Notes: generated from the letters alone by a model not told the origin. Counted from the stretch's first letter, positions 1 to 11,012 are shown. The stretch: 64,000 nt of DNA from Tetraselmis striata (GCA_006384855.1 VCJN01000257.1:1-64000); one strand, 5' to 3'. Made by a program: numbers and translations.

Positions 1-856
1 TGTACATATATACTAACATTATACTCATAGTGTCTATGTAATACGATGAGGGCGGTGGAGGAAGGATGGTTGGGGGGGGGGGGGGGGACACCTTGACAAA
101 GTACTCTTTGGTGAACAGGATGAAGTCCTTGGGGTTGCGGTCGGTCAGGCTGCTGGTCTTGCGCACCGCCTGGGCAGCAGGTGGGTCGGGGGGGGGGGGG
201 GGGGGGGCGGAGTGTTCTAAATCAGACGTGCAGCCAGGATATCACCCGTAAAAACAGGGTGCCGTGCGCACAGGTTGGCCATAACAACAGGGTAACGGGC
301 CGTAATAATACTGCGCTACACCGGGCACCAACTAATGATGCTCCGGGGACTGCCGGAGGGCTGCTGGTATATTCAGTACAAATACAACTTGCTCATCTTC
401 GGCCTCGCCGGCTGTGTTGGGGGAGAAACCTGGAGGGCAGGGGGGGGGGGGGGGGGGGGGGTTGTCGGTCGTTTCTTCATGGGGCTGCGCGCGCTAGGTG
501 CCGGCTTGGAGAGTGAGGCTGGCATGTACCAGCATTATAAGCCATGTAATCTGGGACCCATATGAGGCGGCATTATGGCGCTCAGCCATGGTGTCCTTCA
601 CCTCCATCAGTGGCCTGGCATACTCTTCGTGCCACTCCTCATTGTTCTGTAAAATTTTGTGCGCCACCTCCAGCTCCTCTTCAAATCATTTGCCACCTCC
701 AGCATTTGAAATGTCCTTCACCAGACTCTCCAAATCATAGGCTTTTGCAGCGATTGGCGTATCATAGTCCACGCGAGGTGACTTGATACGAGCCATCCAC
801 TGCTCACCGAGCTGAGTCTTGTTGAGAGTGTTTATACTGCTGACCTGGTTATAACG

Positions 857-2392
857 TCATGCCTCTCCGCATCTTTGGGTCTTGTGGGTCGAGTGCGCGA
901 TGCCAGCCACGGCCTCAATGTTGTTGGACTTGCAAAATGATCTCACGGCCATGGTCATGTTGCTGTAGTGCCCATGTGTGTTGCAAGCATCAATGGGTGA
1001 ACGATCCAAACAATTATTGATGGGTTCCACAAACACAAAATGCTGCATATTATTGGATTGTTGATTGCAAAGCAAAATAACCAAAAAATCGGGCGGCAAG
1101 TACAACAGAAGCGCTTACCAAACGTCACCAGTTTTGGTATCACATGTGGTCCAACAGTACAATGAAACTCCAAAAACTCAAGGAAACCAAGCTTTGTATC
1201 CTTGCTGACCCATCCATTCTCAGTGTTGGAGACAGCCACTATGTCACCTTTCGGCTCCCTGTGTTTCATGATCACATCCCTATTGTAAGTATGTTTAACA
1301 CAACGTATCATATTTGTTGAAGACCGAGCACTGTTGTAGCTGCCAATAGGTAAAAACAAATCAACAATTATGTTTTTGTCAATCGTCCGTCATGCACCAG
1401 ACTAATTAAGTGGGACTCACTTGGCCAAGTTTGCAGGCAGAACTTTCCGTGCGAAGATCGGCATCATCGGAAGGGCCTTCCTGCCCATTGTGGCCAGTAT
1501 CGCAGTAACGTGTTCGCTCGCTCAGAAGGCACCAAAATCTGTTTTTGTATCCCTCCAAGGTCAGGAACCCTTTTTTTGGTCCCACTGCACTGGATTAGCA
1601 GCACGTTGATATCCAGAGTTGTTTCATCATAATTGATTATCTGCTGAATGGTGAGCAGGGGTTGAGGCAGCAAGGCATCTGCGCCATGTTGCGCCCTCAC
1701 CCACTTGATGGTGAGCTCACAAATGTGACAGCGCATGCCACATAACCTATCAACATTTGTGGCAGCACAGAACAAGGCATGAAAGTTAGTCCAACTCGCT
1801 GCCGTAATCATATACCATGCACATACTGTGTGGTGATCAATTATGGAATGCATGCTGGCGCTCATATTCTCATGGAACCACTTAACATTGTCCTTAGTGA
1901 GTGCATAGATGCGCTGCATTCCCACTGAGTGTCCACTGCAATGAGCAAACTCAATCCCTGAGATGCCTGACCTGTGGATCCATGCCTTGTACCAACCATC
2001 CATACATGTGTCCTTGTTGTACGGCCGGCCACAGATGTGTCCTTCATGCCAAGCTCAATGAACATGGCCTTCGCCATCTTTTTTATCTCTCGGTGATGCA
2101 GAGGCTCATCGCACAACATCATCACGCTGACGACGTCCGCCAACCACAACTCTGCATCTGGGCATAGTGGAGCTCGGCCAGGGGGTCGCAGTCCCTCGCC
2201 AGCCTTGATGCGCAGCACATACTTGCGCTCTTGCTCGCCATGTGGCACGCCGCAATAGGACTTGATGGTCTCGAACTTTATGGGCTTAGCTGCTACATGC
2301 CATGACTTTCTTCCAGGCCCTTGCTTCAGGGCATCGTGGTCCTTCTCCTGGCGATGCGAATGATTTAGTGTGACGCCGCCCTTGGACAGCAC
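857..2392 (-). pseudogene. pogo/Tigger-like (CENP-B/DDE) transposase relic, copy A
   Basis: Overlapping minus-strand frames broken by shifts read, in order, like a pogo-type transposase. A CENP-B-like helical region is followed by a GWYKAWIHR helix-turn-helix segment (about 1990). Next comes a YDETTLD segment (about 1630) at the place of the first catalytic Asp of the DDE fold, then a GWVSKDTKLGFLEFLE segment (about 1200). The reading frame changes at least twice between these blocks, so no intact enzyme is encoded. The order and motif spacing are what I see; the family call is by pattern recognition and needs a profile search. The same relic is in copy B. Confidence 0.55.
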
Positions 2393-3303
2393 CTCTTCAA
2401 GGGCGGGACACCGCTGCCTTGCGGGCAGTCATGTCTGCCCACTTCTCCAGCATGCTCATCACCAGCGTCAGGTTCTTGGGGTTGTCTTGTTGTAGGACCG
2501 AGCACCGGAGTGCACTGGAGTCTGTAAAAATCATCGAACGACCAAAAGGCAGTAATTAGCCTTTTATCATATGCGATATGAGTCATTCACATCAAAATTT
2601 CCCACAGCAAAAACACATACACAAACGTGTAAGCAAACATCGTATAGAAAGTGTATGTTCATAAACAACGGCTATCGGCGTCCATATGTACCCCACCTTC
2701 TTCGCCTTCCTCCTGACCCCTCCAAACTGCCCGCCCTTAGTACCACCGGCGGCGCCCGTCGTACGTTGTAGAGTTCCCCCCCTTGTCATGATGGCAGTCT
2801 TTCTGGTAGCGTCCCTGCTCGATGCGGCGGCAGCCTTCGTTACATATAGTCGCCCACTCGCCCGTCCAGTCGTTCCGACCCGGCCGACCGCCGCGGCTCG
2901 CCGAGTCACCGCCGCGCACCTCCTACATCCGGGAGTGTTTCCCCGCCCTGCCGAGCGTGTGACTGGGGTCACTGTGTCCGCCCTAGGGAGCAGGCGGAGT
3001 CGCTGGAGGTCTGGCTGTGTGCGCGGTAATGATTGGACTGGTCGCGGTAAAGTTTGGCTGTCCCCCGCGGTATGTTATGGACCCCCCGCGGTGAAGTATG
3101 GACCTTTCCGCATGTCGGGTTTCCGGTGTTGTTTGGACACCCCCAGGGATAACTACGTCCTGATACCCTGATACACCGCGGACGTTCTTATATCTGTTAT
3201 GTGTCCCTATATTGGATATTGATTGGCTCCGGACTCCGAGACGTGCCCGCCGGCAGCTCCCCCGCCTCCATCCGGAATTATGTAACTCGCTGCCATCCCG
3301 CGA

Positions 3304-4009
3304 CTAGCGCCACAATTGCTGCATCCCGCACACCGAGAAGCCGGCGCGCAGAGGATCCCCCTCCTCCCACAGCCGCTCTCGCCGCTCCGCCAAATTCCGC
3401 ACAAATGCGGGGCTGCTGGATGGGTAGGGTCGCAGTAGCAGCTCCGCAAACACGTAGACATCGCCTTCGGCCCCATACGACCGGTCGTCGATAGGAGTGG
3501 AGCTGTCAGCATAGGCAAGCGTACGATCTAGTAGGGGGAAGAGGACAGGCCGAGCCGCGGGACAGACGCCGACAGCCGTACCCCGCAGCGGCGTACGGGG
3601 CATCATCCGGTAGACGTCGCGGGTAGCGCACCACCGAGCGGTGGCCGCGAGGGCGGCATCATGGGCAGCTGAGGCAGCAGCCGGCGCGTGCTGGCGCTGC
3701 AGCGCCCGCACGCCAGCTGCCGACGCCGGGAGAGCCACACCGGGCGGGGGGCGGAGCCGTGGGAGGAGGGGGGCTGCAGAACTCGCAGGTGGCGGCACGG
3801 GCCGCCGCTCGCGCGCCATGGAACACGTGGTGGCCCGAGCGCGGGCAGCCGGCTCGTGGGGCGCACCGCACATACACAGAGGGGTCGAAAGTCGCAGCGC
3901 AGGCGAGGTGCATAGCAGCTACCGCCGGGTCGTCGGACTCCATCCCGTGGTTCACGTGCGTGCTCACGGGGGCGGGCCGCTGGTAGGTACGTCCGTCCGC
4001 AGCTGCCAT
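3304..4009 (-). pseudogene. Frameshifted copy A of an unidentified GC-rich reading frame
   Basis: Homologue of the open frame at 26690-27490. Relative to copy B it has an 18-bp in-frame insertion near 3820 and a 4-bp insertion in the G-run near 3745, which throws the frame. A stop at 3304 lies upstream of the copy B stop. The family is not recognised. The intact frame in B is the better representative. Confidence 0.5.
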
Positions 4010-4249
4010 CGCATCACCGGAACTGCCAGTCAACGCCCCCGCCGGGCGTCGACGACTGTACCCGCGCCATCGCAGCGCCGTACGCCCACCACCACCACCT
4101 CCCCCGCCGGGACCGCGACCCCCACGGAAGACGCCCTAGCAGAGGGGCCGGAGGACGCCCCACGGTGCTGAACCCCCACCGGCCACGCCACAGCCAGAAG
4201 CCAGGGGTCGGGGGGGATCGCGCTGTCGAATGGCCCGGTATAAGCAAAC

Positions 4250-5037
4250 CTCTGTGTCTATACCGATATGACCATAAAGCCGCATTATATAGCTGTATGG
4301 TAGCTATCTGAGTACAGGTGCGGCGCTACCTCAGTAATAGTACCCTGTACTGTCAGGCGGACCGACGCCGACGGCTTGCCCCCCGCCGGCTCGCTCCCCT
4401 GCCTGCCTCTCGTAGTACTGTAGTAGCGACTAAGGATTAGTACTTTGCCTTCGCCCGACTCTACTACCCGCGTGTAACCTTTTTAAGTAAACTTTTTGGT
4501 AACCTTTTTAACCAAACCCATCACCGACACGCTGCCATCCGTGTGATACCAAAAATAGAAGCCCTGTGCTTGCGGATGAGACAAAAAGCGTCTCATCCGC
4601 AATCCTGCCCCGTTTCGCAAGTCTATCCGCAGGCAACCCTCCACCCTGGCAAACAATCTCATATGGGGCCACCGCTTGGGCCTTAACGTGAGTGTGTCAC
4701 GGTGTCTGCGCTTGGCTTCCCCTCTCTAGTCTCGTTACTGGCACTGATACATGCGTCGAACTGTGGCGAGTGTGTTCTAATACTCTCCTCTCCGCATCCA
4801 GGTGTCACCTCGCCGTCTCCGCCCTCTGCCCCCGTTTCACAGTCACAGCCTGCGAGCATCCCACACGTTAAGAGGAAGAAAGCCAAGGTGAGTGTGCTTG
4901 CGTGTGTTCCGGCTCTGTGCTCTGCCTTCTTCGTCACTGCGAGTGCGCCCTATCGTTGCGAGTCGGGTGACATGTTGCCTACCACCCCACCACAGGAGCC
5001 GGCTCTCGCACACTCTGCCCAGCCCGCTCTGCACACG
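4250..5037 (+). promoter_or_regulatory. Upstream region / 5' leader of TIR-TM-WD40 gene, copy A
   Basis: No supported protein gene. It is conserved with 27720-28580. It contains intron-like boundaries: a GTGAGT at 4687 with a CATCCAG at about 4800, and a GTGAGT at about 4889 with a CCACCACAG at about 4996. This suggests short non-coding leader exons. Copy B lacks 2 bp just before the TIR start (CACACTGCCC against CACACTCTGCCC). Any frame read through from upstream would differ between copies, so I treat the region as untranslated. Confidence 0.45.
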
Positions 5038-7162
5038 ATGTCGTTCAGCGATGCCCACCTCCACGACGTTTTTCTCACCCACGACTGGCAAGGCGCCGAC
5101 GGCAGGAACCATGAGCGCGTGGCACGTGTGAACTGCTGCCTCCAGGAGCTTGGGCTCCGCACCTGGTTCGACGAGAGGCAGACAGGGAAAGTGCAAGAGC
5201 GCATGGCGGAGGGGCTGAAGGACTCAGGTGAGCTGGTCTTTGTCACACAGCGCTACCATGACAAGGTCACATGCGAGGACCAGTCAGACAACTGCAAGTT
5301 CGAGTTTGACATTGCGTTGGCATACAACCAGGCCAACATGCTGCCAGTGGTTATGGAGTTGGACATGCTCAACCCCAAAAAATGGCGCAGAACGATGAGG
5401 GCCTTGGGCACCAAAATGTTTGTGAACCTGTCCAACATCGACAACCTCACAGACGACCAACTGTTGGGGTTTGTGGAGACAAGGCTTCTGCCCCAAATGA
5501 CTTGGCTACCGGAATCCCTGCGGAAGAAGGCCGAGTCTGCGGCTGCCATCACCCCAAGAAGCAGCAGCAGCAGATCAAGAGCACCCTCCGTTGCCGTCAA
5601 GTTCGAAGAAGAGCTGGAGATGGATTTACAGGTTGAAGAACTTGGTGCGCCGGTTTCCGCACCGGCTATCCATGCATCAGCAGGTACATTTTGCGCGGAT
5701 GAATTACATTTGGACGGATGTAGTCTTCCTTTTGGAGTTTTCAGCATGCTCACATTTCTGTGTCAAACATGCGGTCCAGAGCTGCCGGGAATGATGGTCG
5801 GCACGGCAGATCAAGCTGAGGGTCACGGCTACTTTTCTTCTAGAGAGCGTGAAGAGTCTGGGCTGCTGATACCTGACTTTGAGCCTATGTCAGACAGCCA
5901 GGCATCAAGAATCAGCTATACCAGGAATACGGAAGTGCCGTCTGCTGTAAACCATGAGGTAATGTTGTCACCATGTTTGTTTATGGTCACTCAAGGTTAA
6001 GTGTGTTGATTCTTTTTTCTCGTTCTGTCAGGATTTGAAGAACCAAGGCACGAACAAGTTGACATCAGATCTTGAAAGGAAGGCAACTAGAGGATGGCCA
6101 TTCTCCAAGCGAGTCACGTTTGTCTTGATTGCAGCGATATTGCTTTTGGGTGCAGTCATTGGACTGGCAGTTGGTCTCAGTGGCAATCAGCAAGGCCAGT
6201 CAATCAATCACTCGGATCCTGTATCCTCGGTGGCTTTCACGGCGAAGCTGGAGGGGCACTCGGATTACGTGTCCTCGGTGGCGTTCAGCCCCGACGGCGC
6301 GACGGTCGCCAGCGGCAGCGGCGATACCACCGTGCGGCTGTGGGACGCGGCGAGCGGCGCGCTCACCGCCACGCTGGAGGGGCACTTGAGTCCTGTATTC
6401 TCGGTGGTGTTCAGCCCCGACGGCGCGACGGTCGCCAGCGGCAGCTGGGACGACACCGTGCGGCTGTGGGACGTGGCGAGCGGCGCGCTCACCGCGAAGC
6501 TGGAGGGGCACTCGGATTACGTGTCCTCGGTGGCGTTCAGCCCCGACGGCGCGACGGTCGCCAGCGGCAGCGAGGATACCACCGTGCGCCTGTGGGACGC
6601 GGCGAGCTTCGCGCTCACCGCCACGCTGGAGGGGCACTTGGGCTGGGTCAAATCGGTGGCGTTCAGCCCTGACGGCGCGACGGTCGCCAGCGGGAACGGC
6701 GATGCCACCGTGCGGCTGTGGGACGTGGCGAGCGGCGCGCTCACCGCCACGCTGGAGGGGCACTTGAGTCCTGTATTCTCGGTGGTGTTCAGCCCCGACG
6801 GCGCGAAGGTCGCCAGCGGCAGCTGGGACTATACCGTGCGGCTGTGGGACGCGGCGAGCGGCGCCCTCACCGCGACGCTGGAGGGGCACTCGGGTATCGT
6901 ATTCTCGGTGGCGTTCAGCCCCGACGGCGCGACGGTCGCCAGCGGCAGCGGCGATACCACTGTGCGGCTGTGGGACGGGGCGAGCTTCGCGCTCACCGCC
7001 ACGCTGGAGGGGCACTGGGAAGGGGTCAGCTCGGTGGCGTTCAGCCCCGACGGCACGACGGTCGCCAGCGGCAGCTACGATACCACCGTGCGGCTGTGGG
7101 ACGCGGCGAGCGGCGCGCTCACCGCCACGCTGGGGAAACCCTCGCGGCTGAGTGGAGGATGA
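5038..7162 (+). CDS. TIR - transmembrane - WD40 propeller receptor-like protein, copy A (2 exons)
   Basis: Two exons, 5038-5958 and 6032-7162, join in phase 0 across a 73-bp intron (GTAATG...CTGTCAG), giving 683 residues. Residues 8-155 are a TIR domain: HDVFLTHDW opening, TWFDE, FVTQRYHDKV, then an NCKFEF segment whose Cys-x-x-Glu sits at the position of the catalytic Glu of TIR NADases. A Ser-rich linker follows. Near residues 335-357 is one hydrophobic helix (VLIAAILLLGAVIGLAVGL) preceded by a basic stretch, predicting TIR in the cytosol and the C-terminus outside. Seven WD40 repeats of exactly 42 residues (6248-7129) could form one seven-bladed propeller. There is no signal peptide. The start is the first ATG after the point where copies A and B differ by 2 bp. 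Domain calls are by motif; an immune or signalling role is inference. Confidence 0.8.
6248..7129 (+). repeat. Array of seven 126-bp WD40-coding repeats, copy A
   Basis: Exactly seven units of 126 bp, each beginning with the LEGH box and ending TVRLWD...ALTAT. Units are almost identical at DNA level over most of their length and differ mainly at the few residues just after GH (SDYVSSV, LSPVFSV, LGWVKSV, SGIVFSV, WEGVSSV). This indicates recent expansion or ongoing homogenisation. Confidence 0.9.
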
Positions 7163-7880
7163 TGGCAAGCAGCGCGAGAGCCTTGGAGGGTTCCACCTCT
7201 TCCGTTTGTTGCATTTTCTGTTTACACCACTTCTCCAAATGTTCCTCTTGGGATGTGCTTCATGCATGTAAGACATGGAACAACCCGTGTATCGGATGTC
7301 CCTACTAAACACATTTTCAATTAGCCCTGACAGCATGCATGATGGGCGAGTCCACCGCTCGAGATATGCTTTGTGAACTGTGTCGAAATCTAGCGGGGTT
7401 GTGATCATATTCATGCCATCGACTGAAGATTGGTTTGATGCCCCACTTGGGTGGGGAGGGAGCTCCCGAGCCTCCCATCTGCACTTTGTGCCATGCAGTT
7501 ATAGCTAGCCAGCAGAGACAAGCTCGAAGTGTGTCGAACAAATAGGAATTTTCTCTCTAGGCTGCGCTGTCCAGGCATACCCTGGTGCTTCAGCACGCAC
7601 TTGTGATCATATCCTAATCGCATAATACACGACACCGCTGCTTCCTGGCGGCATGGGGAAGTCTGTCCAAACTGTCAGTGAGCTAGCTATCTAGATTCTA
7701 GACGTGACATATACTGCATTATGAAGCAACTTGACAGTTGAATCAGCGATGCGTCGATTTTTCAGAAAATTCTAAAAGAATGGGTTCTATATCACTGGCC
7801 TACAGTTCCATCAATTGCATTGCCAGCGCTTTGAAGTACCATAGTTTTTTTTTCCATTACCAGCAGCGAGTAGCGAGTAC
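7130..7880 (+). repeat. 3' flank of the WD40 array, repeated three times in the window
   Basis: Covers the end of the coding region (GKPS...stop) and about 720 bp of 3' sequence, and recurs at 9139-9907 and 30676-31426. No gene is seen in the non-coding part. All copies end at the same GTAGCGAGTAC junction, followed by different sequence in the second copy. Confidence 0.85.
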
Positions 7881-8047
7881 CAGTACTCATAGCCTCCCAA
7901 CCGTGAGATCGTATTCGGACGGCTGTGTAATTAAGGACCGTGGGTGGGCGGGTGCTTTGATTATAGTACTCAGTATTACATGCAAGTAGATAAGCGCTTT
8001 AGTCATGCACCTATAGGCCCGATCCGCTGCACTACACGGGTACCCGT
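7881..8047 (+). repeat. 167-bp dispersed repeat, copy 1
   Basis: Begins CAGTACTCATAGCC and ends ACGGGTACCCGT. The same 167 bp occur at 18918-19084 (different flanks) and 31427-31593. At 9907, where the upstream flank is shared, it is absent. Probably a small mobile or mini-element. No coding capacity is seen. Confidence 0.75.
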
Positions 8048-8160
8048 GAGGGCCCCATTTGACGTCAATCGGGGATTGTAACGGCCAAGACCTTCGCTTA
8101 AGCCCTTGCACCCTGACCGTTACGCGGTTTCAGCCCTACGGGACCCGGTGGCCCAGTACT

Positions 8161-8373
8161 TTACCGCCTCACCGCCTCACCCTCCGCCCCCGCGACGCCC
8201 GCGAACAGCTCGGCCAGCAGCGCCTCCGGGATCTGGTACGTCTTGGCCCGCCCCGTGCGGCGCTTGAACGGCCGCTTCCGCGGGTCGCCGTGCAGCCCGT
8301 TCTGGGCGCACGCCAGGTGGATGCCATGCTCGCGCTTGTAATCGCACGGATCGAGGTGGCAGTGCTTCAGCTC
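8161..8373 (-). pseudogene. Truncated 3' end of viral cytosine methyltransferase
   Basis: Matches 31707-31919, the last 70 codons and stop of the methyltransferase of the integrated virus, then stops dead at 8373 where WD40 sequence begins. The catalytic Pro-Cys region is missing, so this fragment cannot be active. It shows that copy A once bordered the same viral insertion, or received its end by copying. Confidence 0.85.
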
Positions 8374-9165
8374 AACGCGAAGCTGGAGGGGCACTCGGAC
8401 TGGGTCAGCTCGGTGGCGTTCAGCCCCGACGGCGCAACGGTCGCCAGCGGCAGCGGCGATACCACCGTGCGGCTGTGGGACGCGGCGAGCGGCGCGCTCA
8501 CCGCGAAGCTGGAGGGGCACTCGGATTACGTGTCCTCGGTGGCGTTCAGCCCCGACGGCGCGACGGTCGCCAGCGGCAGCGAGGATACCACCGTGCGCCT
8601 GTGGGACGCGGCGAGCGGCGCGCTCACCGCCACGCTGGAGGGGCACTCGGGCTGGGTCAAATCGGTGGCGTTCAGCCCCGACGGCGCGACGGTCGCCAGC
8701 GGCAGCGGCGAGACCACCGTGCGGCTGTGGGACGCGGCGAGCGGCGCGCTCACCGCGAAGCTGGAGGGGCACTCGAGTCCTGTATTCTCGGTGGTGTTCA
8801 GCCCCGACGGCGCGAAGGTCGCCAGCGGCAGCTGGGACTATACCGTGCGGCTGTGGGACGCGGCGAGCGGCGCCCTCACCGCGACGCTGGAGGGGCACTC
8901 GGGTATCGTATACTCGGTGGCGTTCAGCCCCGACGGCGCGACGGTCGCCAGCGGCAGCGGCGATACCACTGTGCGGCTGTGGGACGGGGCGAGCTTCGCG
9001 CTCACCGCGACGTTGGAGGGGCACTGGGAAGGGGTCAGCTCGGTGGCGTTCAGCCCCGACGGCGCGACGGTCGCCAGCGGCAGCTCCGATACCACCGTGC
9101 GGCTGTGGGACGCGGCGAGCGGCGCGCTCACCGCCACGCTGGGGAAACCCTCGCGGCGGAGTTGA
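8326..9165 (+). CDS. Chimeric frame: antisense viral segment joined to six WD40 repeats
   Basis: From the first in-frame ATG at 8326 the frame reads about 16 codons antisense through the methyltransferase remnant and then enters six 126-bp WD40 units in the correct frame (8383-9138), ending after GKPSRRS at 9165. There is no TIR or membrane helix. Six blades are one short of copy A and B arrays. It could be expressed as a small stand-alone WD40 protein, or be a dead fragment of a second TIR-WD40 gene. The start is a guess; no promoter is seen. Confidence 0.4.
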   Translation: MLALVIARIEVAVLQLNAKLEGHSDWVSSVAFSPDGATVASGSGDTTVRLWDAASGALTAKLEGHSDYVSSVAFSPDGATVASGSEDTTVRLWDAASGALTATLEGHSGWVKSVAFSPDGATVASGSGETTVRLWDAASGALTAKLEGHSSPVFSVVFSPDGAKVASGSWDYTVRLWDAASGALTATLEGHSGIVYSVAFSPDGATVASGSGDTTVRLWDGASFALTATLEGHWEGVSSVAFSPDGATVASGSSDTTVRLWDAASGALTATLGKPSRRS

Positions 9166-9907
9166 GGATGATGGCAAGCAGCGCGAGAGCCTTGGAGGGT
9201 TCCACCTCTTCCGTTTGTTGCATTTTCTGTTTACACCACTTCTCCAAATGTTCCTCTTGGGATGTGCTTCATGCATGTAAGACATGGAACGACCCGCATA
9301 TCGGATGTCCTTACTAAACACATTTTCAATTAGTCCTGACAGCATGCACGATGGGCGAGTCCACCGCTCGAGATGTGCTTTGTGAACTGTGTCGAAATCT
9401 AGCGGGGTTGTGATCATATTCATGCCATCAACTGAAGATTGGTTTAATGCCCCACTTGGGTGGGGAGGGAGCTCCCGAGCCTCCCATCTGCACTTTGTGC
9501 CATGTAGCTAGCTAGCCAGCAGAGACAAGATCGAGGTGTGTCGAACAAATAGGTTGTCGAATAGGTTGTCAAACAAACAAACTCTATGCTGCGCTGTCCA
9601 GGCGCACCCTGGTGCTTCAGCACGCACTTGTGATCATATCTCAATCGCATAATACACGACACCGCTGCTTCCTGGCGGCATGGGGAAGTCTGTCCAAACT
9701 GTCAGTGAGCTAGCTATCTAGATTCTAGACGTGACATATACTGCATTATGAAGCAACTTGACAGTTGAATCAGCGATGCGTCGATTTTTCAGAAAATTCT
9801 AAAAGAATGGGTTCTATATCACTGGCCTACAGTTCCATCAATTGCATTGCCAGCGCTTTGAAGTACCAGAGTTTTTTTTTCCATTACCAGCAGCGAGTAG
9901 CGAGTAC
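9139..9907 (+). repeat. Second copy of the WD40 3' flank
   Basis: Duplicates 7130-7880 with small changes near 9500-9590. It ends at the same GCGAGTAC junction, here followed by TGTTGTCACGATGTGCGCAC, which is the spacer sequence of the fold-back array at 15.2-16.4 kb. Confidence 0.85.
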
Positions 9908-10572
9908 TGTTGTCACGATGTGCGCACACAACAACACTTACTACCGGTTCCCACGCGGATGCACTGTGAGATTCAGATGTGACGTAAATGTGCCCTACTG
10001 GTGACGAACGACGACATACGGGGACGATACGGGACGGACGAGGGACGTGGATTTCATACCCAGTAGCGACGACTATCGCGCGCGACCTGTAAAGTACTAG
10101 CGACTATATGAATTTCTCGTTTCCATAATTTCATCAAATTGATATGCGCACGCGGGCTCGCGTGTCGCCCGCCGACGCGGAGCACCCGGGCTAAGTACAG
10201 GCGGATGTACGCACTCATTGCACATCGCCGCACATCGCTGACCGCACATCGCTGACCGCTGACCCCGCGGTGTGCCGCGATGTGCGGCACGACGGGCGGA
10301 GGTGTGGGCGGATGTAGGTGGTACGGTAGGTGGTAGGCGGTAGGTGGTGTTCGTAGGTGCGCGTTTTAATGCAGCCGCCCTAACTGCTGATGATTGTGTA
10401 ACGCCCCAGCACGCGCATGAAGTACGGGGTCGCCTCACGGTCACCGCCGCTCACCGTTGAATCAAGCGCGGACAGCCGCGCACTCGCATCTGTGTTGCCT
10501 GCCGGTGGTGGGTTACATCCACCCCAACTCTCAACCCCCCCCCCCCCCCGCCCCCCGCGCGCGGCAGCAGGC
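9908..10572. other. Non-genic stretch with short repeats
   Basis: Starts with about 55 bp shared with the fold-back array spacer, followed by a 22-bp segment (about 9964-9985) found inverted at about 18091-18112. Around 10216-10290 are irregular GCACATCGC repeats, and 10317-10355 carries GGTAGGTGGT repeats. No convincing gene. Confidence 0.5.
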
Positions 10573-10983
10573 ATGCCGGCAAAGGGATGGATAGCGAGTG
10601 TGTCGAAGGATGGCGTGTACTCATGCAAGCACTGCCGGGGCAACGTGACGGGCACATGTGATAAGATGGCGCGAGAGCGGCACTTCCTAAAATTCCCGAA
10701 CTGTAGCCACTCGTTGAAGCGTGCGGCTAAGTTGCGCCGCAAGGCCGCCTTATCACAAGCAGCAGCAGCAGGGGCGGCAGCAGCAGCAGCAGCAACAACA
10801 GGGGCGGCAGCAGGAGTAGCTGCAGCCGTCGGAAACGGCCCGCCGGCGCCGGTCTCGGACGACGGCGGCTCGAAGGTGGACGATGTGATGGGCGTGGGGG
10901 AGGACCCCGTTGGCGAAGACGGTATGGACATCGACGCGCCTGCGTGGCCGCCGGCGGGCGTCGAACCCGCGATGAGGGCGTGA
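10573..10983 (+). CDS. BED-type zinc-finger-like protein
   Basis: From ATG 10573 the frame encodes 136 residues. Residues 1-60 contain C-x-x-C (YSCKHC), a His (RERHFLKF) and a further Cys/His pair (PNCSHSLKRAAKLRRKA), an arrangement resembling BED zinc fingers of hAT transposases and related DNA-binding proteins. It continues into an Ala/Gln-rich tract and an acidic tail. The frame is also open upstream of the ATG, but that part is Pro-rich and crosses a poly-C tract. No transposase core follows directly, so this may be a first exon or a remnant. Confidence 0.4.
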   Translation: MPAKGWIASVSKDGVYSCKHCRGNVTGTCDKMARERHFLKFPNCSHSLKRAAKLRRKAALSQAAAAGAAAAAAATTGAAAGVAAAVGNGPPAPVSDDGGSKVDDVMGVGEDPVGEDGMDIDAPAWPPAGVEPAMRA

Positions 10984-11012
10984 TATGGAAAGGCGATCCC
11001 GGCGACTTCTAC

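Larger units (their letters stand above)
1..8373 (+). repeat. Segmental duplication, copy A
   Basis: Nearly collinear with 22567-31919, from window base 1 to an abrupt stop after 8373. It includes the transposase relic, the GC-rich frame, the TIR-TM-WD40 gene, a 167-bp repeat and the last 213 bp of a viral methyltransferase. Copy A lacks about 0.6 kb present in B at 23084-23678 and about 250 bp present in B near 24570-24820. The left edge lies outside the window. Confidence 0.95.

Noticed and set aside
4702-5037. N-terminal extension of the TIR protein in frame with upstream sequence
   Set aside because: A 2-bp difference between copies A and B breaks this frame in one copy, it has no early ATG, and splice-like sites suggest a non-coding leader.
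6200-7414. Long minus-strand frames opposite the WD40 arrays (also 8161-9423 and 29746-30960)
   Set aside because: The plus strand carries clear WD40 motifs in the same bases. The antisense frames are open only because the 126-bp GC-rich unit is a multiple of three without antisense stops; they encode Arg/Pro-rich repeats.
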